Assembly: GCA_036561005.1 (NCBI GenBank)
Contig: DATBQE010000031.1
Span: forward strand, 28,788 to 92,787
Source: PKWO01 sp036561005
GTDB lineage: Bacteria; Pseudomonadota; Gammaproteobacteria; Burkholderiales; Burkholderiaceae_D
DNA length: 64,000 bases
Direction of reading: 5' to 3'
Positions 1 through 9,187 of this stretch are shown here, one piece after another. Each line of letters opens with the position of its first letter. Position 1 is the first letter of the stretch. The notes beneath the pieces are model-generated. The model saw nothing but the letters and a program-made list of their open reading frames with translations, had not been told where the DNA came from and searched no databases. The position numbers were made by a program, and so were the translations under genes.

Positions 1-5
1 AACGC

Positions 6-2339
6 ATGCGCGATCTGAACCTGCTGGCACCGAATACCGAAGCCTGGTCGATCAACCCGGAATGGAAGGCAACCTTGCGTGCCAAGCCTGTGGGCACCGA
101 TTCCAAGGTTCGTTCCTGGCTGGCAGTCGGCGACGAGTTGATCGGTCGCGAGCAGGAACTGGCGGTCATCAAGCAGCGGCTCAAAGTCGGCGGACTGCTG
201 ACGCTGGTCGCGCCAGGCGGCATGGGCAAGACGCATCTCGCTTTGCAGGCGGCTGCGGAACTTGCTACGGAATTTGCCGACGGCGTCCATCTGGTCCAGT
301 TAAGCGGCATCGAGTCGAATGAATTGATGCTGCCGGCCATTTTGCAGGCAATCGACCTGCGCCTGCAAGGCGGCGTTGCACCGCGCCGCTTGCTGCTCAA
401 TCGTACGAGCAAGGCCAGCATGCTGCTTATCCTCGACAGTTTCGATTCCATGCTGCATGACCTGAGCCTGGTTGAGGACCTGGTTCAGGCGTCGCCCAAC
501 CTGCGCCTCCTGATCACCGCGCGCGAGCCCTTGCAATTGCCGGCCGAACGCGTGTTGCAAATAAGCGGCCTCGACTCGGCAAGCCCCGATGCGGTCCATT
601 CTGCAGCACAGGCGCAGCAGTTGCCCGGCAATGCCGAGACCATGTTTCTCCAGCATGCGCGCAAGGCCTTCGCCGAATTTGTGCTTGCCGATGCGGACGC
701 CGTGCATGTCTCGCGCATTTGCAGTGCAGTTGGCGGCATGCCGCTCGCAATTCGACTTGCTGCGGCGTGGGTGACAGTGTTTGGCTGCGCCGAAATCGCG
801 GAAAAACTGGAAAAAGACCCGCAACAGGCCAACGCGCTATCGGTGATCAACTATTTCTGGGCGCAATTAAGCGAATCCGAGCGTAGCGGCGCCAGTGCGC
901 TGGCAGTATGTCGCGGCGGTTTCGAATTGGCCGCTGCCCAGAAGGTCGCCGAAGTTTCGCCGTTCTTCCTGTCGGCACTGGTGACCAAATCCTTCCTGGT
1001 GCGCAACCACAGCGGGCGCTACAACATGCAGGAATTGCTACGCCAATATTCGCAGCGCGAGCTATCGACGCATCCGCAGCACTGGCGCAAGCTGCGTCTG
1101 GTTCATGGCGAATATTTTCTCGATCTGGTCGAGCAGTCGGCAACACACTGGCATACCACGAACGAAGTGTTCTGGTTTGCGCGAATCGGCGGCGAGCTTG
1201 ACAACCTCCGCGCGGCGCTCTCGGCGGCGATCGACGAAGGCCGGACGGAACACGGCCTGCGCATGATTTCTGCATTGGCCAATTTCTGGATCGGGCGCGG
1301 ACTTATCCTGGAAGGTTTGCGTTGGACGCAGTTGGTGCTGAATCAGAAAGGCATCGAAACATTGCCGAACTACGCACCGGCCATTACAGCCCAGGGAAAA
1401 CTGTATTTCTGGTCCGGGCAGGCCGAACAATCGGTGCGCGCTTTTGAAGCCGGTCTGGCGGCGGCCCAGAAAATCGATTCCATCACGACGACCGCGGTTT
1501 GCCAGGCGTGGCTGGCCGCTTCGCATTTCCGGCGCGGTCGCCACGACGAGGCGCTGACTCTCGGTCAGAAGGCTTTGGCCATTGCGCGCGATGCCGCGAT
1601 GCCGGGAGAGCATGCGCTCTGCCTGCTAACCCTGGGCGGCGTGTTTCTCGAACGCGGCGAGCAGGACAATGCGCGCGAAAGCCTGCTGCAATGCGTGCGC
1701 ATGCTCGACGAACAAGGCGACGGGAGAAGGCGTACTATCGCCCTGATTTTTTTCGGCATGCTCGAATATCGCGACGGCCACTACATCAACGCCATCGAGA
1801 AATTGAACGAGGCGATTTCCTTTTCGCGGTCCAATGACGACCGGCTCAACTACGCGTTCGGCCTGACCCATCTCGCCGCAGTCGATACGGCACTGGGGCA
1901 ATATCGCGATGCGCAGGTGAAGCTTGCCGAAGCCCAGGAGATACTTCATCAGGCCGGCGCCTACGACTGGGAAGCGCTATGCCAGGTGCACAGCGCGCAC
2001 GTTCACCTGGCGACCGGCGATCATGAGGCAATGCGTGCCGCGTTGAATATGGCACTGCGCTGCGCCATCGATTCGCGCTCGGTCAGGCGCCAGTTACTGG
2101 TGATCGCGGCATTCGCGGAGCTCGCTGCCGCAGAGGGCGACGGTGCGCGGGCGGAGGATTTCGCGAGACTGGCCCTGGACCACCCCGAAGGCGGCGCGGA
2201 AGCTGCCATACCGGCACGCCGGGCGCTCAACGCCTTGGGACTCAAGGACAAACATTGTGGAATGGACGACGCCAACGCCAGCCTCAGGGAAATTCTGCGC
2301 AGGCTGAGCCACGACATCACCGCGCCGGTACAAGCCTGA
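6..2339 (+). CDS. STAND (NB-ARC-like) ATPase with TPR repeats, probably the C-terminal part of a longer protein
   Basis: Signalling-type P-loop ATPase. A P-loop (APGGMGKT, about residues 69-76), a Walker B-like stretch (LLILDSFD, about 140-147), an LLITARE sensor block (about 168-174) and a GGMPLAIR motif (about 243-250) occur in the order typical of NB-ARC/STAND ATPases. The C-terminal half is alpha-helical repeat sequence of TPR type, about residues 390-740. In bacteria such modules usually follow a DNA-binding, BTAD or protein kinase domain. The reading frame is open to the left edge of the window and the ATG at 6 has no visible ribosome site, so the true N-terminus probably lies upstream and the effector domain is not visible. 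Ligand and output are unknown. Confidence 0.75.
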   Translation: MRDLNLLAPNTEAWSINPEWKATLRAKPVGTDSKVRSWLAVGDELIGREQELAVIKQRLKVGGLLTLVAPGGMGKTHLALQAAAELATEFADGVHLVQLSGIESNELMLPAILQAIDLRLQGGVAPRRLLLNRTSKASMLLILDSFDSMLHDLSLVEDLVQASPNLRLLITAREPLQLPAERVLQISGLDSASPDAVHSAAQAQQLPGNAETMFLQHARKAFAEFVLADADAVHVSRICSAVGGMPLAIRLAAAWVTVFGCAEIAEKLEKDPQQANALSVINYFWAQLSESERSGASALAVCRGGFELAAAQKVAEVSPFFLSALVTKSFLVRNHSGRYNMQELLRQYSQRELSTHPQHWRKLRLVHGEYFLDLVEQSATHWHTTNEVFWFARIGGELDNLRAALSAAIDEGRTEHGLRMISALANFWIGRGLILEGLRWTQLVLNQKGIETLPNYAPAITAQGKLYFWSGQAEQSVRAFEAGLAAAQKIDSITTTAVCQAWLAASHFRRGRHDEALTLGQKALAIARDAAMPGEHALCLLTLGGVFLERGEQDNARESLLQCVRMLDEQGDGRRRTIALIFFGMLEYRDGHYINAIEKLNEAISFSRSNDDRLNYAFGLTHLAAVDTALGQYRDAQVKLAEAQEILHQAGAYDWEALCQVHSAHVHLATGDHEAMRAALNMALRCAIDSRSVRRQLLVIAAFAELAAAEGDGARAEDFARLALDHPEGGAEAAIPARRALNALGLKDKHCGMDDANASLREILRRLSHDITAPVQA

Positions 2340-2413
2340 CCCGAGCCGGATGCAAAGCGTCCGGGGGTTGGGCACCCCAGGCAAACTTTCAATTGCATGC
2401 AATTGCAACATGG

Positions 2414-2429
2414 CTGTATTTATGTACAG
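2414..2429 (+). promoter_or_regulatory. LexA (SOS) box upstream of recG
   Basis: The site reads CTGT-ATTTATGT-ACAG, an exact CTGT-N8-ACAG match with an A/T-rich spacer. It touches a perfect -10 hexamer and lies 12 bases before the recG ATG, a position where a bound repressor would block polymerase. That LexA binds it is inferred from the known proteobacterial SOS box. Confidence 0.75.
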
Positions 2430-2435
2430 TATAAT
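2430..2435 (+). promoter_or_regulatory. -10 element of the recG promoter
   Basis: A perfect TATAAT directly follows the LexA box. TTGCAA at 2403-2408 is the best -35 candidate, with a long 21-base spacer. Transcription would start near 2442, which is the recG ATG, so the mRNA may be leaderless. Confidence 0.5.
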
Positions 2436-2441
2436 TTAGGC

Positions 2442-4544
2442 ATGGCCCAACCCAAAAAAGTTGCCCGGCACGCAAACACTGCACCCCAGACGCGGGCGGG
2501 CAAAATCAATGAGAAACTGGCCAAACTGGGTTTGCGCTCGGACATGGAACTCGTCCTGCACCTGCCCATGCGCTACGAGGACGAAACCGAAGTCGTGCCG
2601 ATTCGCCAGGCGGCCATGATGAGCCAGGCGGCGCAGGTCGAGGGGGTTGTGAGCGCATGCGAGGTGATGTATCGGCCGCGCCGCCAACTGGTCGTGACGA
2701 TCGCGGACGAATCCAGTCAATTGACCATGCGCTTCCTCAATTTTTACGGCAGCCAGACCAAACAACTGGCCGAAGGCACGCGGGTACGGGCGCGCGGCGA
2801 AGTGCGGCATGGTTTTTTCGGTCCCGAGATCGTGCACCCGGCTTACAAGGTCATTTTGGAAGGCGCCCCCCTGCCCACGGTGCTGACCCCGGTCTATCCG
2901 TCCGGCGAAGGCTTGCCGCAAGCGGTGTTGCGCAAATTGATTGCGGATGCGATGGGACGCATCGGCTGGCACGATACCCTGCCCGAGCACTTGCGCGCGC
3001 AATTGCAGCTCTGGCCATTCGAAGCCAGCGTGCGCCTGCTGCACAATCCCGGCAGAGATGTCGATGAAGGCGCATTGGAAGACCGCTCGCATCCGGCATG
3101 GGTGCGAATGAAGTTCGACGAATTATTGACACAGCAGCTGTCCCTCAAGCGTGCCCAGGCGGCGCGACGCGCGAAAAATGCCGCGGCCCTGCCGCTCGTC
3201 GGCAAGTTGTCGGCCGCGCTGCTTGCCGCCCTGCCGTTTTCGCTAACAAAGGCTCAACAGCGCGTGCTGGAAGAAATTCGCCGCGACTTGCGCGCCGCGT
3301 TTCCGATGCAGCGCTTGTTGCAAGGCGATGTCGGCAGCGGCAAGACTGTCGTGGCCGCACTGGCGGCGGCTCAGGCAATCGACAGCGGTTTCCAGGCGAC
3401 ATTGATGGCGCCGACCGAAATCCTGGCAGACCAGCATTTCCGCAAAATTGCCGCCTGGATGGAGCCGCTCGGGGTCAAGGTCGCGTGGCTCACCGGCAGC
3501 CTGAAGAAAAAAGAGAAACTGGCGGCTCAGGCCCTGATCGAGTCCGGCGAGGCGCAACTGGTCATCGGCACCCATGCCCTGATCCAGGACGCTGTGCAAT
3601 TTCCACGACTGGGACTGGTGATCGTCGACGAACAGCACCGCTTCGGCGTAGGTCAGCGCCTTGCTTTGCGCAACAAGGGGGTCGACACCGGCGGCGATGT
3701 AGCGGACAAGACAAACGCTACCGTGCCGCATCAATTGATGATGTCAGCCACGCCCATCCCGCGTACGCTGGCCATGACATATTATGCCGACCTCGAAGTT
3801 TCCGTCATCGACGAGCTTCCACCGGGCCGCACCCCGATCGCAACGCGCGTCATCGATCAAACCCGACGCGACGAAGTGATCGAGCGCGTGCATGCCGCTG
3901 CCGCAGAAGGCCGCCAGGTCTACTGGGTTTGTCCGCTGATCGAGGAATCGGAAGCTTTACAATTGCAGACCGCAACCGATACCCACGCCATGCTGGCCGA
4001 GGCCTTGCCCGATCTGCAGGTTGGCCTGGTGCATGGGCGCTTGAAACCGGCAGAGAAACAGAGTGTGATGGAGGCATTCTCGCAACGCGAGATACATGTG
4101 CTGGTTGCCACAACGGTGATCGAGGTCGGCGTCGATGTGCCGAACGCGTCGCTGATGGTGATTGAACATGCGGAGCGCTTCGGCCTGTCGCAACTGCATC
4201 AATTGCGCGGCCGTGTCGGGCGCGGTGCGGCGGCCAGCGCCTGCCTCCTGCTGTACCAGGCACCGCTGGGACCGGTGGCAAAGCAGCGACTGCGCACCAT
4301 GCGCGAAACCAGCGATGGCTTCGAAATTGCGCGCACCGACCTGCAAATTCGCGGCCCCGGCGAGTTTCTTGGGGCGCGCCAATCCGGCCAGGCCATGCTG
4401 CGCTTTGCCGACCTGGAGACCGACCAGTGGCTGGTGGAGCTGGCGCGCGACACCGCGCAGAACCTGCTGCGTGACGATCCGGCCACGGTGGAGAGCCACT
4501 TGGCTCGCTGGCTGGGCTCGCGCGAAGACTTCCTCAAGGTTTGA
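2442..4544 (+). CDS. recG: ATP-dependent DNA helicase RecG
   Basis: RecG remodels stalled replication forks and branch-migrates recombination intermediates in the cytoplasm. The 700-residue product has the N-terminal wedge/OB region, a P-loop GDVGSGKT at about 295-302, a DEQH box near 396, SATPIPRT, and the C-terminal helicase motifs including QLRGRVGRG. The ATG at 2442 is preferred over an in-frame ATG at 2397, because the upstream one would put the LexA box and -10 element inside the coding sequence and adds residues not typical of RecG. There is no Shine-Dalgarno sequence before 2442. oxyR follows about 100 bases downstream, a pairing known in other beta-proteobacteria. Confidence 0.96.
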   Translation: MAQPKKVARHANTAPQTRAGKINEKLAKLGLRSDMELVLHLPMRYEDETEVVPIRQAAMMSQAAQVEGVVSACEVMYRPRRQLVVTIADESSQLTMRFLNFYGSQTKQLAEGTRVRARGEVRHGFFGPEIVHPAYKVILEGAPLPTVLTPVYPSGEGLPQAVLRKLIADAMGRIGWHDTLPEHLRAQLQLWPFEASVRLLHNPGRDVDEGALEDRSHPAWVRMKFDELLTQQLSLKRAQAARRAKNAAALPLVGKLSAALLAALPFSLTKAQQRVLEEIRRDLRAAFPMQRLLQGDVGSGKTVVAALAAAQAIDSGFQATLMAPTEILADQHFRKIAAWMEPLGVKVAWLTGSLKKKEKLAAQALIESGEAQLVIGTHALIQDAVQFPRLGLVIVDEQHRFGVGQRLALRNKGVDTGGDVADKTNATVPHQLMMSATPIPRTLAMTYYADLEVSVIDELPPGRTPIATRVIDQTRRDEVIERVHAAAAEGRQVYWVCPLIEESEALQLQTATDTHAMLAEALPDLQVGLVHGRLKPAEKQSVMEAFSQREIHVLVATTVIEVGVDVPNASLMVIEHAERFGLSQLHQLRGRVGRGAAASACLLLYQAPLGPVAKQRLRTMRETSDGFEIARTDLQIRGPGEFLGARQSGQAMLRFADLETDQWLVELARDTAQNLLRDDPATVESHLARWLGSREDFLKV

Positions 4545-4645
4545 TGCCGGCCTCAATTCGAGCCGATCCTGCGCGGTATTGGGCATGAAGCCGCCTAAGG
4601 CTATAGAATACAGGTCCACGCCAAACAATTGGTTCAGCAAAGAGC

Positions 4646-5590
4646 ATGACCCTTACCGAACTCAAATACATTGTTGCCGTCGCGCGCCAAAAACATTTCG
4701 GCCACGCTGCCGAAGCCTGCTATGTTGCGCAACCCACCCTGTCGGTTGCCATCAAGAAGCTGGAAGATGAATTGGGCGTTGTGATCTTCGAACGCGGCGG
4801 CACGGAGATTTCGACCACGCCGCTGGGCGCGCAAATCGTCGCCCAGGCCGAACGTGTGCTCGAGCAAACTGCCGCCATCAAAGAAATCGCCAAACAGAAC
4901 AAGGACCCGCTGGTGGGCACTTTCCGCCTTGGGATCATCTACACCATCGCGCCCTATCTGCTGCCGCAATTGGTGAAGAACATGATCGAGCGCGTGCCGC
5001 AGATGCCGCTGGTGTTGCAGGAAAATTTCACCGTCCGGCTCGTTGAGCTGCTGCGCCAGGGTGAGCTCGATGCGGCGATAATGGCCTTGCCGTTTCCCGA
5101 TCAGGGCTTGACGGTGCAGGACCTGTATGACGAACCGTTTGTCGTCGCATTGCCCAAGCACCATCCGTGGGCCGACAGAGCCACGATCCAGGCGCAGGAA
5201 TTGAAATCGGAAACGATGCTGTTGCTCGGCAACGGGCATTGCTTCCGCGATCAGGTACTGGAAGTCTGCCCCGAGATGTCGCGCTTCTCGACCACTGGTG
5301 ACGGCATTGCCCGCACCTTTGAAGGCTCCTCGCTGGAAACCATACGCCACATGGTGGCGTCCGGCATCGGCATCACGGTTTTGCCGCGTGCTTCGGTGCC
5401 GCGCGTGCTCAATTCCGACGGCATGTTGCGCTACGTTCCATTCGCCGATCCTGCCCCGTCGCGCCGCGTCGTGATCGCCTGGCGCAAGAGTTTCACACGC
5501 GGCCCGGCCATCGAAGCGATACGCGAAGCCATCATGGCGTGCGACTTGCCGGGTGTGACCATGCTCGATCATGCAGCAGTCGCCGCTTGA
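4646..5590 (+). CDS. oxyR: Hydrogen peroxide sensor, LysR-family regulator OxyR
   Basis: OxyR senses peroxide through a reversible disulfide and activates antioxidant genes. The 314-residue product has an N-terminal winged HTH of LysR type (residues 1-60, with AEACYVAQPTLSVAIKKLE as recognition region) and a periplasmic-binding-like effector domain. The two redox cysteines fall at C199 and C208 in GHCFRDQVLEVC, exactly the OxyR spacing and numbering. The length matches the family. It lies between recG and ubiA, with the ubiA ATG only 6 bases after its stop, so oxyR and ubiA are likely cotranscribed. Confidence 0.96.
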   Translation: MTLTELKYIVAVARQKHFGHAAEACYVAQPTLSVAIKKLEDELGVVIFERGGTEISTTPLGAQIVAQAERVLEQTAAIKEIAKQNKDPLVGTFRLGIIYTIAPYLLPQLVKNMIERVPQMPLVLQENFTVRLVELLRQGELDAAIMALPFPDQGLTVQDLYDEPFVVALPKHHPWADRATIQAQELKSETMLLLGNGHCFRDQVLEVCPEMSRFSTTGDGIARTFEGSSLETIRHMVASGIGITVLPRASVPRVLNSDGMLRYVPFADPAPSRRVVIAWRKSFTRGPAIEAIREAIMACDLPGVTMLDHAAVAA

Positions 5591-5596
5591 ATTGGA

Positions 5597-6445
5597 ATGA
5601 ATCGCTTCACCCTCTACATTCGGCTGACGCGCCTCGATAAACCAATCGGCATTTTGTTGCTGCTTTGGCCGACGCTGGGCGCACTCTGGCTCGCATCAAA
5701 CGGCGCACCGAGCTGGCAATTGTTTGCCATCTTCACTGTCGGCACGGTATTGATGCGCTCGGCCGGCTGTGCCATCAACGATTTCGCCGACCGTGATTTC
5801 GACAAGCATGTGAAGCGCACCGCCGAACGCCCGCTGACGTCCGGTCAAATTGCACCCTGGGAGGCCGTCGCCGTGGCGGCAGTTCTGGCCTTGCTGGCGT
5901 TTTGCCTGATCCTGCCACTCAATCTCCTGACCAGGGAATTGTCTGTCGCAGCCGTGGCGATTGCTGCCAGCTATCCTTATTTCAAGCGTTTCTTCGCGAT
6001 TCCACAGGCCTATCTCGGCATCGCATTCGGTTTCGGCATACCGATGGCCTACGCTGCCGTGCAAAACAGCGTACCGCCATTCGCCTGGATTCTTCTGGTC
6101 GCCAATATCTTGTGGGCCGTAGCCTACGACACCGAATATGCCATGGTCGACCGCGACGACGATTTGAAGATCGGCATCAAGACCTCGGCTATCACTTTCG
6201 GGCGCTACGACGTGGCAGCCGTCATGCTGTGCTATGCGGCCAGCGGAACGATTACCCTGTGGGTCGGTTGGCAATATGGGCTGCACACGTGGTTCCTGCT
6301 CGGGATGGCCGTAGCGCTCGGCTGTGCAATCTATCACTACACGCTGATACGCGGGCGCGAGCGCATGCCGTGTTTTGCTGCGTTCAAGCACAACAATTGG
6401 CTCGGCGCGGCGGTGTTTGCGGGTATTGCGTTAAGCTATCTTTAG
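5597..6445 (+). CDS. ubiA: 4-hydroxybenzoate octaprenyltransferase
   Basis: UbiA attaches the polyprenyl tail to 4-hydroxybenzoate in ubiquinone synthesis, in the inner membrane. The 282-residue product is strongly hydrophobic and carries both aspartate-rich Mg-prenyl-diphosphate motifs: NDFADRDFD (about 64-72) followed by KRTAERPLTSG, and DRDDDLKIGIKT (about 186-197). It starts 6 bases after the oxyR stop. Length and motif spacing are normal for UbiA. Confidence 0.95.
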   Translation: MNRFTLYIRLTRLDKPIGILLLLWPTLGALWLASNGAPSWQLFAIFTVGTVLMRSAGCAINDFADRDFDKHVKRTAERPLTSGQIAPWEAVAVAAVLALLAFCLILPLNLLTRELSVAAVAIAASYPYFKRFFAIPQAYLGIAFGFGIPMAYAAVQNSVPPFAWILLVANILWAVAYDTEYAMVDRDDDLKIGIKTSAITFGRYDVAAVMLCYAASGTITLWVGWQYGLHTWFLLGMAVALGCAIYHYTLIRGRERMPCFAAFKHNNWLGAAVFAGIALSYL

Positions 6446-6465
6446 ATGCCGCTACAACATGCGCA

Positions 6466-7290
6466 CTACGCCTTTCCGAACTCGTCGCCCAGCTCCTTGC
6501 CGCGCGCGGCGGCGGCATGCAAAGCCTTGACGATTGCCTCTTTGACCCCGCTTTGCTCCATACTGGTCAGTGCGGCATAGGTGGTGCCACCCTTCGACGT
6601 GACGCGCTCGCGCAACACAGACACCGATTCGCTCGATTGCGCCGCCAATTGTGCCGCACCCGTGAAGGTGGCGATGGCTAGTTGGGTGCCTTGCTCCAAA
6701 GTCAGCCCCATTTCCTGCGCCGCCTGCTGCATCGCCTCGATGAAGTAAAACACATAGGCCGGCCCGCTCCCGGACACAGCCGTCACGGGGTCGATCAAGC
6801 CTTCGTTGTCGAGCCAGACGGTGGCACCGACCGAACGCATGATCGCTTCGGCGGCCTGCTTCTGTGCTTCGCTCACGCCGGCGGTGGCCACCATGCCGGT
6901 AATGCCCTGTCCGATCAATGCCGGCGTATTCGGCATGCATCGCACAATGGCCTTGTGCCCGTCCAGCCAGCGCGACAAATCGGCCGCCCGGATGCCCGCG
7001 GCAATCGACAACACCAGTTGCGAACCGATGTGCGGCAACAGAGCTGCCGCAACTTCTTTCATTTGCTGCGGCTTGACTGCCAGCACCACCACATCGGCAT
7101 CGGCGATGGCAGCGTCAATATTGCCCGCGATGGTCACACCAAACTGCTGTCGCAGCTTGGCCAGCGCATCAGCATTGGGATCGATCACGTGAATATTTCC
7201 CGCTGCCGTCAGCTTGCCGGCGAGGCCGCCGATCAGCGCGGTGGCCATATTGCCGCCGCCGATAAAGCCAATTTTCAAATCACTGTGCAT
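6466..7290 (-). CDS. proC: Pyrroline-5-carboxylate reductase
   Basis: ProC carries out the last step of proline synthesis, NAD(P)H-dependent reduction of pyrroline-5-carboxylate. The product (274 residues from the chosen start) opens with MHSDLKIGFIGGGNMATAL, a Rossmann GxGxxG-type motif. It has the C-terminal signature SGSGPAYVFYFIEAM and the VTSKGGTT segment. The start at 7290 has a GAGAAA ribosome site and fits family length; an in-frame ATG at 7347 would add 19 unrelated residues. The gene overlaps the end of yggS by 11 bases, so the two are probably translationally coupled. Confidence 0.95.
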   Translation of the reverse strand: MHSDLKIGFIGGGNMATALIGGLAGKLTAAGNIHVIDPNADALAKLRQQFGVTIAGNIDAAIADADVVVLAVKPQQMKEVAAALLPHIGSQLVLSIAAGIRAADLSRWLDGHKAIVRCMPNTPALIGQGITGMVATAGVSEAQKQAAEAIMRSVGATVWLDNEGLIDPVTAVSGSGPAYVFYFIEAMQQAAQEMGLTLEQGTQLAIATFTGAAQLAAQSSESVSVLRERVTSKGGTTYAALTSMEQSGVKEAIVKALHAAAARGKELGDEFGKA

Positions 7291-8002
7291 AATTTCTCTT
7301 TCCAAAAATAGCGGTACCGACGCGTACGATGGTCGCGCCCTCGGCAATGGCTGCGCTCATGTCGGCCGACATGCCCATCGACAAGGTGTCGAGATCGAGG
7401 CCTTCGCCGCGTAATTGGTCAAACATTTCGCGCAAACGCCGAAACGGCAGGCGTTGTTGTTCAAAATCGTCAACCGGCTCGGGAATAGCCATCAGACCGC
7501 GCAGCTTCAGATTGGGCAACGTTGCAACGGCAAGGGCCAGCGCCGGCAGCTCTTCCGGTGCCACGCCGCTCTTGCTTGCCTCACCGCTGACGTTGACTTG
7601 CAGGCAAACATTAAGCGGCGGCAGGTGCGCTGGACGTTGTTGCGAGAGACGTTGCGCGATCTTTTCGCGCTCGATTGTATGAACCCAATCGAAATGTTCG
7701 GCAATCGGACGGGTCTTGTTGCTTTGGATTGGGCCGATAAAGTGCCATTTCAACAACAAATCGGGATGCATTTCATGCACCAAACGCATCTTGTCCAGGG
7801 CTTCCTGCAGGTAATTTTCGCCAAACTCGTGCTGCCCGGCCTGCGCGGCGGCAATCACGGCGTCCGGGCCGAAGGTTTTGGATACCGCCAGCAGGTGAAC
7901 CGGTCCCATATCGGGCGGATTCTGCAGATTGCGTCCTGAGTGCATTTTTACCGCATCGATCTGTGCATGCACGGCTTGCAAGTTTTCCGGGATTGAGGAC
8001 AT
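7280..8002 (-). CDS. yggS: YggS/PROSC-family pyridoxal 5'-phosphate homeostasis protein
   Basis: Alanine-racemase-fold protein that binds PLP and buffers its level; no catalytic reaction is established for the family. Visible blocks are LLAVSKTF (the PLP lysine, about K36-K38), FGENYLQEAL, WHFIGPIQSNK and the C-terminal LSMGMSADMSAAIAEGATIVRVGTAIFG. From the ATG at 8002 it has 240 residues, normal for the family; the open frame extends upstream to 8134 but that part is unlike YggS. It lies divergent from pilT and upstream of proC, a conserved pairing in proteobacteria. Confidence 0.94.
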   Translation of the reverse strand: MSSIPENLQAVHAQIDAVKMHSGRNLQNPPDMGPVHLLAVSKTFGPDAVIAAAQAGQHEFGENYLQEALDKMRLVHEMHPDLLLKWHFIGPIQSNKTRPIAEHFDWVHTIEREKIAQRLSQQRPAHLPPLNVCLQVNVSGEASKSGVAPEELPALALAVATLPNLKLRGLMAIPEPVDDFEQQRLPFRRLREMFDQLRGEGLDLDTLSMGMSADMSAAIAEGATIVRVGTAIFGKRNYAQ

Positions 8003-8109
8003 AATCAAAAGACTTATTATCGGACGCGATTCCAGATCATAATCGACGCCGTATGCAATTCGGGCCGCGGCCTGCGCCGCTGCAAATATTTCAAGCTCAA
8101 GGATTATAA

Positions 8110-9153
8110 ATGGACATTTCCGAACTACTGGCATTTTCGGTCAAGAATAACGCCTCCGACTTGCATCTTTCTTCCGGCCTGCCTCCCATGATCCGCGTTC
8201 ATGGCGACGTGCGTCGTATCAATTTGCCGCCGCTGGAGCACAAAGACGTGCACGGCATGATTTATGACATCATGAACGACGGCCAGCGCAAGGCTTATGA
8301 AGAAAATCTCGAGTGCGACTTTTCCTTTTCGATTCCGGGCCTGGCACGCTTCCGCGTTAATGCATTCAACCAGGATCGCGGCGCCGCCGCCGTGCTGCGT
8401 ACCATTCCTTCGAAAATCCTGAGCCTCGAAACACTCAACTGCCCGCGTATCTTCGCCGAATTGTCGCTCAAGCCACGCGGCCTGGTACTGGTGACCGGCC
8501 CGACCGGCTCCGGCAAATCGACCACGCTCGCTGCCATGGTCAACCATGTCAATGAAAACGAATACGCACACATCCTGACCATCGAAGACCCGATCGAATT
8601 CGTGCACGATTCGAAAAAATGCCTGATCAACCAGCGCGAAGTCGGCCCGCACACCCACTCCTTCAGCGCCGCTCTCCGCTCCGCGCTGCGTGAAGACCCG
8701 GACGTGATTCTGGTCGGCGAGTTGCGCGACCTTGAAACCATCCGCCTGGCTCTGTCGGCCGCGGAAACCGGCCACTTGGTGTTCGGCACGCTGCATACGT
8801 CATCGGCCGCCAAGACTATCGACCGTATCGTCGACGTGTTCCCGGGCGAAGAAAAAGAAATGGTGCGCGCGATGTTGTCCGAGTCGCTGCAGGCCGTGAT
8901 CTCGCAAACCCTGTTGAAGACCAAGGACGGCTCGGGCCGTGTGGCCGCGCATGAAATCATGATCGGCACACCGGCTATCCGCAACCTGATCCGCGAAGCG
9001 AAGATCGCGCAAATGTATTCGGCCATCCAGACCGGCGCGAACATGGGCATGCAAACGCTGGACAGCAATTTGACAGACCTCGTCCGACGTAATGTCATCT
9101 CCGCGGCGACTGCGCGCTATTCCGCCAAAACCCCGGAAAATTTCCCCGGCTAA
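8110..9153 (+). CDS. pilT: Type IV pilus retraction ATPase PilT
   Basis: Hexameric cytoplasmic motor that depolymerises type IV pili for twitching motility and DNA uptake. The 347-residue product has an N-terminal PAS-like domain, Walker A GPTGSGKST (130-138), the Asp box region ILTIEDPIEFVH, Walker B VGELRD, the His box GHLVFGTLHT and the C-terminal AIRNLIRE motif characteristic of PilT. The ATG at 8110 gives the family start MDISELLAFSV. pilU follows after 34 bases. Confidence 0.97.
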   Translation: MDISELLAFSVKNNASDLHLSSGLPPMIRVHGDVRRINLPPLEHKDVHGMIYDIMNDGQRKAYEENLECDFSFSIPGLARFRVNAFNQDRGAAAVLRTIPSKILSLETLNCPRIFAELSLKPRGLVLVTGPTGSGKSTTLAAMVNHVNENEYAHILTIEDPIEFVHDSKKCLINQREVGPHTHSFSAALRSALREDPDVILVGELRDLETIRLALSAAETGHLVFGTLHTSSAAKTIDRIVDVFPGEEKEMVRAMLSESLQAVISQTLLKTKDGSGRVAAHEIMIGTPAIRNLIREAKIAQMYSAIQTGANMGMQTLDSNLTDLVRRNVISAATARYSAKTPENFPG

Positions 9154-9187
9154 CCGAATCAAGTATTTCACCTAGTTAGGAAGCATC

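Noticed and set aside
3098..4165. 355-codon frame overlapping recG in another phase
   Set aside because: Arg/Ala-rich product typical of a shifted reading of a GC-rich gene.
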